The notes under the pieces: model-generated
Database searches by the model: none
Told to the model about the DNA's origin: nothing
Seen by the model: the letters and a program-made list of their open reading frames with translations, nothing else
Source: Pseudomonadota bacterium
GTDB taxonomy: Bacteria; Pseudomonadota; Alphaproteobacteria; Rhodobacterales; Rhodobacteraceae
Direction: 5' to 3'
Assembly: GCA_020161655.1 (NCBI GenBank)
Contig: JAIUPC010000024.1
Coordinates: 186,001-250,000, forward strand
DNA: 64,000 nucleotides
Translations under genes and position numbers: made by a program
Part shown: positions 1 to 8,816 of the stretch, piece after piece
How the letters are laid out: every line of letters begins with the position of its first letter
Numbering within the stretch: position 1 is the first letter of the stretch

Positions 1-1
1 C

Positions 2-91
2 GGCTTCGCGCTCGATGTGTTCTTTGCGCTACTCGAGCGGCTGGTCAGGGTCAGCACCGACGCGGTGAACCGGATCGGGGCCGGGACCTGA
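2..91 (+). CDS. C-terminal end of an unidentified protein (5' truncated by window edge)
   Basis: An open frame from base 2 runs to a TGA at 89-91 and gives 29 residues ending RIGAGT. It has an amphipathic, Leu/Phe-rich stretch (LDVFFALLERLVR) followed by a polar tail, as at the end of some membrane proteins such as ABC permeases. It converges on choV, whose stop lies 3 bases beyond. Codon use matches the neighbouring genes. Too little is visible to name it. Confidence 0.45.
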   Translation, partial: GFALDVFFALLERLVRVSTDAVNRIGAGT

Positions 92-94
92 GGC

Positions 95-1126
95 CTACCC
101 CCTTGGCCCGATCAGCCGCGCGATGACCGTCTTGCGCGAGACCTGGCCGACCACGGCGCCGTTCTCCACCACTTCCAGCGCGCGGGTCTCGTCCTTCAGC
201 TTCTCCATCACCGCCTTGATCGGCGTGTCGATGTCGGTCTGGCCGGTGGTGGGCGTGACGTTCGGCGTCGGTTCTACCGCATCGCGTGCGGTCAGCACCG
301 ACAGCGGGTTCATGTGGTTGACGAAATCGGCCACATAGTCGCTGACCGGGTTGGCGATGATCTCGCGCGCGGTGCCGCATTGGACGATGCGGCCGCCCTC
401 CATCAGGGCGATGCGGTTGCCAAGCTTGAAGGCCTCGTCAAGGTCGTGGCTCACGAAGATGATGGTGCGCCTGAGCTTGGCCTGAAGCTCCAGAAGCTCA
501 TCCTGGAGCCTCGTGCGGATCAGGGGGTCGAGCGCGGAGAAGGGCTCGTCCATCAGAAGGATCGGCGCTTCGGTCGCGAAGGCGCGGGCGAGGCCGACGC
601 GCTGCTGCATGCCGCCGGAAAGTTCGCCGACCTTGCGATCGGCCCAGTCGGAAAGCCCGACGAGCGCCAGTTGCTGATCGACCTTGGCGCGGCGCGCGGC
701 GGGGTCCATGCCGGCAAGCTCAAGCCCAAGGCCGACGTTTTCGCGCACCGACCGCCAGGGCAGGAGGCCGAACTGCTGGAAGACCATCGCCACGCATTCG
801 CGCCGGACCCTGAGAAGATCGGGGGCGGAGGCGCTGCCGACCTCGCAGTTCCAGCCTTCCTCATGCACCGTCACCTTGCCCCGGCAGACCGGGTTCAGCC
901 CGTTCACGGCGCGCAGAAGCGTCGATTTGCCCGAACCCGAGAGGCCCATAAGGACGAGGATTTCGCCCTTCTCGACCGTCAGAGAGCAATCGTGGACGCC
1001 CAGAACCTGACCGGTGGCCTTCTGGATCTCGGCCCGGCTCATGCCCTTGTCCATCAGCGGCAGGGCTTTCTCGGGATGATCGCCGAAGACGATGTTGACC
1101 TTGTCGAACGCGACCGCGACCGTCAT
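95..1126 (-). CDS. choV: Choline ABC transporter ATP-binding protein
   Basis: Cytoplasmic ATPase of an osmoprotectant-type (OpuA/ProV-like) importer, 343 aa. The Walker A motif GLSGSGKST is near residue 62, the signature LSGGMQQRVGLARA is in the middle, and Walker B LLMDEPFSALD follows. A C-terminal regulatory extension (about residues 270-343) resembles a CBS half, as in ProV/ChoV proteins. The start overlaps the choW stop by 4 bases, indicating translational coupling. The order choX-choW-choV beside betI/betA points to choline rather than glycine betaine as substrate. Confidence 0.9.
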   Translation of the reverse strand: MTVAVAFDKVNIVFGDHPEKALPLMDKGMSRAEIQKATGQVLGVHDCSLTVEKGEILVLMGLSGSGKSTLLRAVNGLNPVCRGKVTVHEEGWNCEVGSASAPDLLRVRRECVAMVFQQFGLLPWRSVRENVGLGLELAGMDPAARRAKVDQQLALVGLSDWADRKVGELSGGMQQRVGLARAFATEAPILLMDEPFSALDPLIRTRLQDELLELQAKLRRTIIFVSHDLDEAFKLGNRIALMEGGRIVQCGTAREIIANPVSDYVADFVNHMNPLSVLTARDAVEPTPNVTPTTGQTDIDTPIKAVMEKLKDETRALEVVENGAVVGQVSRKTVIARLIGPRG

Positions 1127-1980
1127 TTCGCTTCTCCGATCCGAAGCATCCGGTCCAGCACGATGGCGACGACCACGATGATGAAGCCCGATTCAAAGCC
1201 AAGCGCTGTGTTGACCGAGTTGAGCGCCCGGACGACCGGCACCCCAAGCCCGTTGGCACCGACGAGGGCGGCGATGACCACCATCGACAGCGACAGCATG
1301 ATGGTCTGGTTCAGCCCCGCCATGATCTGCGGCAGGGCATAGGGCAGCTCCACCTTCCAGAGCGTCTGCCGCCCGGTGCCGCCAAAGGCCTTCACTGCCT
1401 CAAGAAGCGTCTGCGGCGTCGAAGAGACGCCAAGATGCGTGAGCCGGATCGGCGCCGGCAGGACGAAGATCACCGTGGCGATCAGCCCCGGCACCATGCC
1501 GATGCCGAAGAAGACGATGGCCGGGATCAGGTACACGAAGGTCGGCAGCGTCTGCATCAGGTCGAGGATCGGGCGCATCGCCGCGAAAAGCCTTGGACGG
1601 TGCGCGGCGGCAATGCCGATCGGCACGCCGATCGCCATGCAGACGACGCAGGCCGAAAGGACCAGAGTCAGGCTTTCCATCGTCTCTTTCCAGTAGCCCT
1701 GGTTGAGGATGAAGAGAAAGCCGAGGATCACCAGAACGCAGGTCTTCCAGCTGCGCTGGAGATACCAGGTGAGCGCGACAAAAAGCGCAATGATGACCAG
1801 CGGATGCGGACTTTGCAGCAGCCAGAGGATGCCGTCGATCAGCCCTTGCAGGATATCCGACAGCGCGTCGAAGAAGCCGCGCCCGTTTTCCTTCAGCCAG
1901 TCGAACATTTGTTTGGCGGTCTTGCCGACAGGTATCTTGTTGTCTGTCAGCCAGCCCATAGCGCCGGAATGCTCGGTCAT
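1123..1980 (-). CDS. choW: Choline ABC transporter permease
   Basis: Inner-membrane permease of the ProW/OpuAB type, 285 aa. About 60 N-terminal residues precede a first membrane segment (ALFVALTWYL), and roughly six further hydrophobic segments follow. The EAA-type cytoplasmic loop, where the ATPase docks, is visible around EAVKAFGGTGRQTLWKVELP. It lies about 110 bases downstream of choX and overlaps choV, so the three form one operon. Confidence 0.9.
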   Translation of the reverse strand: MTEHSGAMGWLTDNKIPVGKTAKQMFDWLKENGRGFFDALSDILQGLIDGILWLLQSPHPLVIIALFVALTWYLQRSWKTCVLVILGFLFILNQGYWKETMESLTLVLSACVVCMAIGVPIGIAAAHRPRLFAAMRPILDLMQTLPTFVYLIPAIVFFGIGMVPGLIATVIFVLPAPIRLTHLGVSSTPQTLLEAVKAFGGTGRQTLWKVELPYALPQIMAGLNQTIMLSLSMVVIAALVGANGLGVPVVRALNSVNTALGFESGFIIVVVAIVLDRMLRIGEAK

Positions 1981-2090
1981 CCCTGTCCCCCGAAGATGAT
2001 CGCCAGTTTACCGGCCCCGCCGGAACGCGGCGCCGGAGCAGATGCGGACCGGCCCCCGTCGGTTCGATCAGGGGCCGGGTGCGAGCTTTC

Positions 2091-3017
2091 TTACTTCAGC
2101 GCGGCTTCGACCGCCGCGACGGCATCGCCGCCGTCCTTGGTGGTCACGCCGTCAAGCCAGGGCTTGATCGCGTCCGGGTTGGCGGCAAGCCAGGCCTTCG
2201 CCGCGTCGTTCGGGTCGGTGCCGTCGTTCAGGATGGCGCCCATGATCTCGTTTTCCAGGTCCATCGAGAAGACGAGGTTCTGCAGGAGCTTGCCCTGGTT
2301 CGGGCATTCGGCGGCATAGCCCGCGCGGGTGTTGGTGAAGACGCTGCCCTCGGCGCCGAACCATTCCTCGCCGCCGGTTAGGTAGGTGAGCGCCATGGCC
2401 GAGTTCATCGGATGCGGCGCCCAACCGAGAAAGATCACCGGCTTGTTTGCCCCGTCGAGGCTCTGCGCCTGCGCCAGCATCCCCTGTTCGGAGCTTTCGA
2501 TCAGTTCGAATTCGCCAAGGTTGAAATCGTTCGCCTCGATGCGGTCGAGGATCAGGCGATTGCCGTCGTTGCCCGGCTCGATCCCATAGATCTTAGCTTC
2601 GAGCGCGTCCTTGTGCGCGGCGATGTCGGCGAAGTCCTTGATGCCGAGATCGGCGCCGGCCTTGTTGGTGGCGAGCGTGTAGACCGTACCTTTGAGATTT
2701 TCGGCGACGGTGTCGACTGTCTTGGCCTCGCGGTAGGGCGCGATGTCAGCCTCCATTGTCGGCATCCAGTTGCCGAGAAACACGTCGACATCGCCTTGGG
2801 CGAGTCCGGTGTATGTCACCGGGACCGAGAGGATCTTCACCTCCGTCTCATAGCCGAGCGCCTGGAGGATCGTCGAGGTGACGGCGGTGGTCGCGGTGAT
2901 GTCGGTCCAGCCCACGTCCGAGAAGATCACCTTGTCGCAACCGGCCGCAAAGGCGGGGGCCGTGGCAAGGCCGAGACCGGCGGCAAGCACCGTGCCGAGA
3001 GTGGCTTTGAAGTTCAT
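2091..3017 (-). CDS. choX: Choline-binding periplasmic protein precursor
   Basis: OpuAC/ChoX-type solute-binding protein, 308 aa from the chosen start. The ATG at 3017 is preceded by a GGGAGC ribosome-binding site. An in-frame ATG 45 bases upstream would place that site inside the gene and is rejected. The N-terminus is a classic Sec signal (MNFKATLGTVLAAGLGLA, cleavage near AFA-AG). The mature part begins with the DVGWTDITATT segment typical of the family, whose aromatic residues form the cage for the quaternary amine. It is the first gene of the choXWV operon, with a BetI-type palindrome about 20 bases upstream. Confidence 0.92.
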   Translation of the reverse strand: MNFKATLGTVLAAGLGLATAPAFAAGCDKVIFSDVGWTDITATTAVTSTILQALGYETEVKILSVPVTYTGLAQGDVDVFLGNWMPTMEADIAPYREAKTVDTVAENLKGTVYTLATNKAGADLGIKDFADIAAHKDALEAKIYGIEPGNDGNRLILDRIEANDFNLGEFELIESSEQGMLAQAQSLDGANKPVIFLGWAPHPMNSAMALTYLTGGEEWFGAEGSVFTNTRAGYAAECPNQGKLLQNLVFSMDLENEIMGAILNDGTDPNDAAKAWLAANPDAIKPWLDGVTTKDGGDAVAAVEAALK

Positions 3018-3036
3018 TTGTTGCTCCCTGTTTATG

Positions 3037-3056
3037 TTGATTGATGAGTCAATAAA
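3037..3056. promoter_or_regulatory. BetI-type operator in front of choX
   Basis: TTGATTGATGAGTCAATAAA is an interrupted palindrome (TTGATTGA facing TCAATAAA). It is nearly identical to the second copy at 3169-3188 and resembles the choline-responsive BetI box. It lies 20 bases upstream of the choX start, where a repressor would block transcription. Confidence 0.75.
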
Positions 3057-3168
3057 CTTCAACCCCGCTTTGGAGCAAGAAGATTCTGATCCATCAGGCG
3101 TCGCTGGGGTCAGCCTATGACAGAAGTTTCCGCAGGGAAACTGAAAGCTGCGAAGCCCGCGCGGTTGC

Positions 3169-3188
3169 TTGATTGACGAGTCAATAAA
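3169..3188. promoter_or_regulatory. BetI-type operator in front of betI
   Basis: TTGATTGACGAGTCAATAAA has left arm TTGATTGAC and right arm GTCAATAAA, one mismatch from a perfect inverted repeat. It is 18/20 identical or better to the choX-side copy 132 bases away. The 3057-3168 spacer also holds a small GTTTCC/GGAAAC hairpin (3126-3141). Confidence 0.75.
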
Positions 3189-3201
3189 AAACTCCTACGC
3201 C
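3173..3201 (+). promoter_or_regulatory. Candidate sigma-70 promoter of betI-betA
   Basis: TTGACG (3173-3178) and TACGCC (3196-3201) are separated by 17 bases and overlap the operator at 3169-3188. The -10 match is weak, so this is a proposal only. Overlap with the operator fits simple repression. Confidence 0.3.
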
Positions 3202-3228
3202 TAGCGAATTGGCAGGGAAGGTATTCTG

Positions 3229-3810
3229 ATGCCCAAGGTGGGAATGGAGCCGATCCGGCGCGCCGCGCTCGTCAAGGCGACGATCACGGAGATCGGGCGC
3301 ACGGGCTCGCTGGATGTGACGGTCAGCAAGATCGCCAAGCGCGCGGGCATGTCCTCGGCGCTGGCGCATCACTACTTCGGCTCGAAGGAACAGATCTTCC
3401 TCGCCGCGATGCGTCATATCCTGACGCTTTACGGCGCCGAGGTGCGTGGCGCGCTGGCCGCTGCCGATGGTCATGAGGAACGGCTCCGAGCGGTGGTGCG
3501 GGCGAGCTTCGGCACCGGCAGCTTCCGGCGCGAGGTGGCGGGGGCCTGGCTCAACTTCTACGTCCTGGCCCAGACCCAAGCTGACGCGCGCCGGCTCTTG
3601 TCGGTCTACCAGAGGCGGCTGAAGTCGAACCTGCTGCATGATCTGAAGCCCTTGATCGGCGAGCGCGCCGATGTGGTGGCGCTAGGCGTCGGTGCGATGA
3701 TCGACGGGCTTTACATCCGCGAGGTGCTGAAGGGCGGAACGCCCGACGGTGCTGCGGCGGCAAACCTCGTCTGGGGCCACCTTCGCCGCGAGATGGGCGT
3801 GGCGGCGTAA
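3229..3810 (+). CDS. betI: TetR-family repressor of choline catabolism
   Basis: A 193-aa TetR protein. The N-terminal helix-turn-helix spans about residues 20-55 (TVSKIAKRAGMSSALAHHYF then GSKEQIFLAAM), matching the BetI pattern. The C-terminal ligand domain is where choline is expected to bind and cause release. It is the first gene of betI-betA and probably represses both itself and choXWV through the two palindromes in the divergent region. The ATG at 3229 follows a purine-rich GGGAAGG. Confidence 0.9.
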   Translation: MPKVGMEPIRRAALVKATITEIGRTGSLDVTVSKIAKRAGMSSALAHHYFGSKEQIFLAAMRHILTLYGAEVRGALAAADGHEERLRAVVRASFGTGSFRREVAGAWLNFYVLAQTQADARRLLSVYQRRLKSNLLHDLKPLIGERADVVALGVGAMIDGLYIREVLKGGTPDGAAAANLVWGHLRREMGVAA

Positions 3811-3852
3811 GGGCCGGCGACGGACAAGCATAAGAAACGGAAAGGAAGCGGT

Positions 3853-5508
3853 ATGGCGATGCAGGCCGAATATGTGATCGTTGGCGCAGGCTCCGCCGGT
3901 TGTGCGATGGCCTACCGGCTGGCCGAGGCGGGCAAAAAGGTCATCGTCATCGAACATGGCGGCTCGGACGCAGGGCCCTTCATCCAGATGCCGGGCGCCT
4001 TGTCCTATCCGATGAACATGGGGCTTTACGACTGGGGCTTCCGCTCCGAGCCAGAGCCCAATCTCGGCGGCCGCACCCTTGCCACGCCGCGCGGCAAGGT
4101 GATCGGCGGCTCTTCCTCGATCAACGGCATGGTCTTCGTGCGCGGCCATGCGATGGATTTCGACCATTGGGCGGAAACGGGGGCCGACGGCTGGGCCTAT
4201 GCCGACGTTCTCCCCTATTTCAAGCGCATGGAAACCTGGCACGGCGACGGCGACACCACCTATCGCGGCAACTCCGGCCCCTTGCACGTGACGCGCGGGC
4301 CGCGGAGCAACCCCCTTTTCCATGCCTTCGTCGAGGCGGGCAAGCAGGCCGGGTATGAGGTCACGGAGGATTACAACGGCGAAAAGCAGGAAGGCTTCGG
4401 CGCGATGGAGGCGACGATCTGGCGCGGTCGCCGCTGGTCCGCCGCCAATGCCTACCTGCGCCCGGCGCTGAAGCGCGACAACTGCACGCTGGTCCGGGCG
4501 CTGGCGCGGAAGGTCGTGATCCGCGACGGCCGCGCCGTTGGCGTCGAGGTCGAACGCGGCGGCAAGATCGAGGTGATCGGCGCCGGGGCCGAGGTGATCC
4601 TTGCCGCTTCGTCGATCAACACGCCGAAGCTTCTGATGCTGTCGGGAATCGGGCCGGCGCCGGAACTGGCGCGGCATGGCATCGGCGTGGTCGCCGACCG
4701 GCGCGGGGTCGGCGCCAATCTCCAGGACCATATGGAGATCTACATGCAGTTCGCCTCGCTCCAGCCGATCACGCTTTTCAAATACTGGAACCTCTGGGGC
4801 AAAGCGCTTGTCGGGGCGCAATGGCTGCTGACCGGGACCGGGCTTGGTGCCTCGAACCAGTTCGAAAGTGCCGCCTTCATCCGGTCGGACAAGGGCGTCG
4901 CCTATCCCGACATACAGTATCATTTCCTGCCCATCGCCGTGCGCTATGACGGCAAGGCCGCCGCAGAGGGCCACGGCTTTCAGGCCCATGTCGGCCCGAT
5001 GCGGTCGAAGTCGCGCGGCGCGGTCACGCTGCGGTCGGGCGATCCGAAGGACGCGCCGGTGATCCGCTTCAACTACATGAGCCATCCCGACGACTGGGCC
5101 GAGTTCCGCAAATGCGTGCGCCTGACCCGCGAGATTTTCGCGCAAGGTGCCTTCAAGCCCTTCGTGAAACACGAGATTCAGCCCGGCGCCAAGGTCGGGA
5201 CGGATGAGGAGATCGACTCCTTCATCCGCGAACACGCCGAAAGCGCCTATCACCCCTGCGGCACCGCGCGGATCGGCCGGCGCGATGATCCGATGGCCGT
5301 GGTAGATCCCGAATGCCGGGTGATCGGCGTCGAAGGGCTGCGCGTCGCCGACAGCTCGATCTTCCCGCGCATCACCAACGGCAACCTCAACGCCCCCTCG
5401 ATCATGGTCGGCGAAAAGGCCGCCGACCATGTGCTTGGCAAAGGCATCCTCGCCCCCGCCAACCTCGCGCCCTGGGCAAGCCCGCGCTGGGCCGCGGCGC
5501 AGCGCTGA
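3853..5508 (+). CDS. betA: Choline dehydrogenase (GMC oxidoreductase)
   Basis: FAD-dependent choline dehydrogenase, 551 aa, close to the usual 550-560 aa. The dinucleotide-binding motif [13 protein letters not shown] is at the N-terminus, and the GMC signature around [18 protein letters not shown] follows. The C-terminal catalytic region has [11 protein letters not shown] and [18 protein letters not shown]. It oxidises choline to betaine aldehyde and possibly onward. It sits 42 bases after betI in the same orientation. The usual partner betB is not between them or nearby. Confidence 0.92.
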   Translation: MAMQAEYVIVGAGSAGCAMAYRLAEAGKKVIVIEHGGSDAGPFIQMPGALSYPMNMGLYDWGFRSEPEPNLGGRTLATPRGKVIGGSSSINGMVFVRGHAMDFDHWAETGADGWAYADVLPYFKRMETWHGDGDTTYRGNSGPLHVTRGPRSNPLFHAFVEAGKQAGYEVTEDYNGEKQEGFGAMEATIWRGRRWSAANAYLRPALKRDNCTLVRALARKVVIRDGRAVGVEVERGGKIEVIGAGAEVILAASSINTPKLLMLSGIGPAPELARHGIGVVADRRGVGANLQDHMEIYMQFASLQPITLFKYWNLWGKALVGAQWLLTGTGLGASNQFESAAFIRSDKGVAYPDIQYHFLPIAVRYDGKAAAEGHGFQAHVGPMRSKSRGAVTLRSGDPKDAPVIRFNYMSHPDDWAEFRKCVRLTREIFAQGAFKPFVKHEIQPGAKVGTDEEIDSFIREHAESAYHPCGTARIGRRDDPMAVVDPECRVIGVEGLRVADSSIFPRITNGNLNAPSIMVGEKAADHVLGKGILAPANLAPWASPRWAAAQR

Positions 5509-5524
5509 GGCCGCGCGTCCCGGA

Positions 5525-6145
5525 TCAGAGTCGCGCCGGGATCAGGCCCCGGAGCGAATTGCCCATCCAGAGACGCGCGCGCGGCAGGTCTTCGGCGCTG
5601 AGGACCGCCTCATGCGCCTCCCCGGTTGCAAGTAACGCGCCGCGCAGGATGCCGGGCAGGCAGCCGGACGCGCGGGGCGGAGTCTTCAGCCCGCCGCCAA
5701 GGTCGAAGAAGAGGTTGCTGATCGTGCCTTCGCAAACCTCATCCCGGTCGTTCAGAAACAGCGCCTCGTCGATGCCTTGGGGCAGCGCGGCGCGGGTCCG
5801 GTCGTAAAGCCCGCGCTCCGTCGTCTTGTGGCGAAGGCGCGGGTCGTCGGGGTCGAGCCTGTCGGGCGCGATCATCAGGCGCCACTCGGCAGGGTTGGCG
5901 GCCAGGGGGCCGGTGGTCAGGTCGACATCGCCACCCCTGCCAAAGGACAGGCGGACCCGCAGGGGTGCTGCGTCCTTGACCGACGCCAGTGCGCGGTCGA
6001 CGGCGGCCTGATCCCAGGTGAAGCCAAGCGTGGCAGCCGAGGCACGGGCGCGGCCAAGATGCGCGCCGGCGCGGCGAAAGCCGCTACCATCCCAGCCGAA
6101 GGTCTCGATCAGCCGCGTGTCAGGGCGGCAAAACGTGCTTTCCAC
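5525..6145 (-). CDS. pabC: Class IV aminotransferase, probable 4-amino-4-deoxychorismate lyase
   Basis: A 206-aa fold-type IV PLP enzyme, expected to release 4-aminobenzoate and pyruvate from aminodeoxychorismate for folate synthesis. The segment HKTTERGLYDRTR carries the candidate PLP lysine, and DEVCEGTISNLFF is the conserved cofactor-phosphate and glutamate region. The start lies inside the 3' end of pabB (37-base overlap), so the two are co-translated. It is shorter than stand-alone PabC proteins (about 270 aa) but normal for the pabB-linked alphaproteobacterial form. Confidence 0.8.
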   Translation of the reverse strand: MESTFCRPDTRLIETFGWDGSGFRRAGAHLGRARASAATLGFTWDQAAVDRALASVKDAAPLRVRLSFGRGGDVDLTTGPLAANPAEWRLMIAPDRLDPDDPRLRHKTTERGLYDRTRAALPQGIDEALFLNDRDEVCEGTISNLFFDLGGGLKTPPRASGCLPGILRGALLATGEAHEAVLSAEDLPRARLWMGNSLRGLIPARL

Positions 6146-7242
6146 AGGGCTTCCTCATATTCGCCCTCGGCCGTGGAATCCGCGACGATGCCGCCGCCCA
6201 CGCCGAACTCAACCTCGCCCTCATCGTAAAGCGTCAACGTGCGGATCGCCACGTTGAAGCGCGCAGCACCGCCGGGCGCGATCCAGCCCATCGCGCCGCA
6301 ATAGGCGCCGCGCGGGCCGGCCTCCAACTCTCGGATGATCTCCATCGCGCGGATCTTCGGGGCGCCGGTGATCGACCCGCAGGGATAGATCGCCCGGAAG
6401 ATCGCCGATGGTGTGGCGCCGGGCCTGAGCACGCCGGTCACGCGGCTGACCATCTGGTGCACGGTCACATAGGATTCGATGGCGAAAAGCTCCGGCACCC
6501 GGACGGTTCCGACGCGGCAGATGCGCGAGATGTCGTTGCGAAGAAGATCAACGATCATAAGGTTTTCGGCACGGTTCTTCAGACTTTGCTGCAACTCCAT
6601 CCTCAGCGCCGCATCATGCGCGGGGTTGGAGGCGCGGGGGGCGGTGCCCTTCATCGGCCGCGTCTCGATCCGCCCGTCCCGGTCGGTCTCGAAGAACAAT
6701 TCCGGCGAGCGTGAGATCAGCCCCGGCAGGCCGGGAAGCGCTGCGTAACCGCCGTATCCCACCGGCTGCCGCGCCCTGAGCGCGCCGTAAAGCCCAGGCG
6801 CGGTGCCGGAGCGCCGCGCCCGCATCTGCATGGTCAGGTTGGCCTGATAGATGTCGCCGGCTGCTATGTAGTCGAGGATGCGGGCGATGGCCCTGCCATG
6901 TTCCTCAGCGGTCCAGGCCGGTTCGGCGGCGCTAAGTCCGGCCTCTGCAGCCTCGGCCCCGGCCTGCGCCAGAAGGTCGTCGCCGGCGAGGGGCGCGTCA
7001 TAGACCCCGAAGGCCAAAAGCGGCAGGCGGCGGTTTTCGGGCATCAGCGGTAGTAGGCGCGGTTCAAGCGCGTAGCCGGCCTCGTAACTCAGAAACCCGG
7101 CGGTCCAGAGGCCTTCGCGCGCGGCGCGGTCCAAAGCCTCCAGCGCCGGGGCGACCTCCGCCGCGCTGTCGGCCCGGATCACGCGGCGCGCCCGGTCAAA
7201 GAGAACCGGCTGCGCCTTGGGGCCGAATTCAAGAAGGATCAT
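6109..7242 (-). CDS. pabB: Aminodeoxychorismate synthase component I
   Basis: Chorismate-binding enzyme, 377 aa from the ATG at 7242. The diagnostic lysine motif RPMKGT (K198) is that of PabB; anthranilate synthases have Ala there. The C-terminal chorismate signature CGSITGAPKIRAME is intact. It converts chorismate plus ammonia to aminodeoxychorismate with a glutaminase partner that is not encoded here. A longer open frame upstream of 7242 is not supported: it is Arg/Pro-rich antisense-like sequence, and GAGAG sits just before the chosen ATG. Confidence 0.87.
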   Translation of the reverse strand: MILLEFGPKAQPVLFDRARRVIRADSAAEVAPALEALDRAAREGLWTAGFLSYEAGYALEPRLLPLMPENRRLPLLAFGVYDAPLAGDDLLAQAGAEAAEAGLSAAEPAWTAEEHGRAIARILDYIAAGDIYQANLTMQMRARRSGTAPGLYGALRARQPVGYGGYAALPGLPGLISRSPELFFETDRDGRIETRPMKGTAPRASNPAHDAALRMELQQSLKNRAENLMIVDLLRNDISRICRVGTVRVPELFAIESYVTVHQMVSRVTGVLRPGATPSAIFRAIYPCGSITGAPKIRAMEIIRELEAGPRGAYCGAMGWIAPGGAARFNVAIRTLTLYDEGEVEFGVGGGIVADSTAEGEYEEALWKARFAALTRG

Positions 7243-7366
7243 CTCTCGCCCGCGCGCCCTTTGGAATCGTGCGGGGAAAGTGGCCCCGGACGGGCTGGCG
7301 CGCAAGTGCGATGCCGCCGCTTTCTCCCCCATTAGCGTCCTTGCCGGCGTTCGCCGAAGGCGCGGC

Positions 7367-8755
7367 TCAGGCAATGTCGTAAGGCAGCACGCCGCGCCGG
7401 TCGGGATCGACGCGGAGTTGCCGTTCCAGCGGCGGGACCGAGCGCTGGTGGCAATCGGTCCGCTCGCAGATGCGACAGGAAATGCCGATGGGTTCGAAGG
7501 CGCGGGCGTTGCTGATGTCCATGTCATCGGCATAAACGAGGTTGCGGGCATGGCTGATCTCGCAGCCAAGCCCGACGGCATAGCGGCGGACCGGGGCGTG
7601 GAACGACCCGCCGGGTTTCGACACATCGCGGGCAAGGCAGAAGTAGCGTACTCCGTCTGGCGTCTCAGCGAGTTGCCTGAGGAAGCGGCCCGGCGTCTCG
7701 AAGGCCTGATGGGCGTTCCACAAGGGGCAGGCGCCGCCGAAGCGGGCGAACTGAAGCCGCGTGGCCGAGTGGCGCTTGGTGATCGTCCCGGCCTGATCGA
7801 CACGGACGAAGAAGAAGGGGATGCCCTTCAGCCCCGGCCGTTGCAGGGTAGACAGCCGGTGCGCCACCTGTTCGATCGAGGCGCCGAAGAGGTCGGACAG
7901 CCGCTCAAGGTCGTGCCGGGTTTCGCGGGCGGCGGCGAGGAAGGTCTGGTAGGGCAGAAGTGCTGCCCCGGCGAAGTAGTTCGCAAGGCCGATCTTGGCG
8001 ATGGACCGCGCCGTGCCGGTCTGGAACCGCGCGAGGTCGAGCGTCGCCTCCAGAAGGTCGTTCTGGGTCAGAAGGGCGATCTGGTGCAGAAGCTGAAAGC
8101 GCTGGGTTGGCGGCAAGGCGCGGGTGGAGAGGGTCAGCACCTTGTCGTCAAGGCGCCTCACCTCGCCGGTATCGGCGAAGCGCAAAGAATAGCCGCGCTG
8201 CGACAGGGCGGCGCGGGCGCGGTCGATCAGCTGCGAAGGTTCGTTTCCGGCAAACCTTTCCGCCGCCCGATCCACCGCGTCGATGTAATTGTCGCAATAG
8301 TGAAAGAAGTCGCGCACCTCTTCCCAAGGTGAGGCCGCCGATGCCCCGCCTTCGCGGCCAAGCGCCTCATCCAGCGAGGCGAGCCTTTCATGGGTCTGGC
8401 GGTAGGCGCGGTGCAATTCAAGGAAGGCCCGCGCCAGCATCGGCGCGTTCGAGGCGGCAAGGCGCAGGTCGGCGATGGGCGGGGCGGTGTCGGCAAAGAC
8501 CGGGTCGGCCAGCGCCTCGCGCATGTCCGAGACCATGCGTTCGGCATCGCCCGCTGCAAGCTCCGTCACGTCGAGGCCGAACTCTCCGGCTAGAGCCAGA
8601 ACAACGGCGGCGGAAACCGGGCGGTGGTTGTTCTCCATCTGATTGAGATAGGGCAATGAGACGCCGAGCTTGGCCGCGAAGGCCTTTTGCGTCAGCCCAA
8701 GCCGTGCGCGCGTCTCGCGGAGCTTGACGCCCGCGTAAAGCTTCTGGATCGCCAT
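7367..8755 (-). CDS. pccR: Short-chain acyl-CoA regulator (ScfR family), PccR
   Basis: A 462-aa XRE-type regulator. The N-terminal HTH (residues about 8-65) contains LGLTQKAFAAKLGVSLPYLN. The middle is an IrrE/ImmA-like domain whose metalloprotease motif is degenerate (HQIAL instead of HExxH), so it is probably a ligand-binding module. The C-terminal domain carries a Cys cluster (CRICERTDCHQR). PccR of Rhodobacter sphaeroides controls pccB in response to propionyl-CoA metabolism. Here pccB is 3.5 kb away, and TTTGCAA-type sites flank both genes. Confidence 0.85.
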   Translation of the reverse strand: MAIQKLYAGVKLRETRARLGLTQKAFAAKLGVSLPYLNQMENNHRPVSAAVVLALAGEFGLDVTELAAGDAERMVSDMREALADPVFADTAPPIADLRLAASNAPMLARAFLELHRAYRQTHERLASLDEALGREGGASAASPWEEVRDFFHYCDNYIDAVDRAAERFAGNEPSQLIDRARAALSQRGYSLRFADTGEVRRLDDKVLTLSTRALPPTQRFQLLHQIALLTQNDLLEATLDLARFQTGTARSIAKIGLANYFAGAALLPYQTFLAAARETRHDLERLSDLFGASIEQVAHRLSTLQRPGLKGIPFFFVRVDQAGTITKRHSATRLQFARFGGACPLWNAHQAFETPGRFLRQLAETPDGVRYFCLARDVSKPGGSFHAPVRRYAVGLGCEISHARNLVYADDMDISNARAFEPIGISCRICERTDCHQRSVPPLERQLRVDPDRRGVLPYDIA

Positions 8756-8772
8756 GCCGCGCCCCTCGGGAA

Positions 8773-8802
8773 TTTGCCGCTTTGCACGCTAGCTTTGCAA
8801 AG
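8773..8802. promoter_or_regulatory. Probable PccR binding region upstream of pccR
   Basis: Three TTTGC blocks occur within 30 bases: 8773-8777, 8781-8785 (TTTGCACG) and the palindromic TTTGCAAAG at 8794-8802. They fill the 61-base gap between pccR and the upstream MFS gene. This matches the TTTGCAAA-type ScfR/PccR motif and suggests autoregulation. Confidence 0.65.
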
Positions 8803-8816
8803 CCTTTCCCGCAAGC

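Noticed and set aside
3682-5430. Long reverse frame across betA
   Set aside because: Composition is antisense-like (His/Arg/Ala/Gly) while the forward strand encodes a complete GMC oxidoreductase.
7367-8755. Active metalloprotease in the ImmA-like domain of PccR
   Set aside because: The HExxH motif is absent (HQIAL), so proteolytic activity is unlikely.
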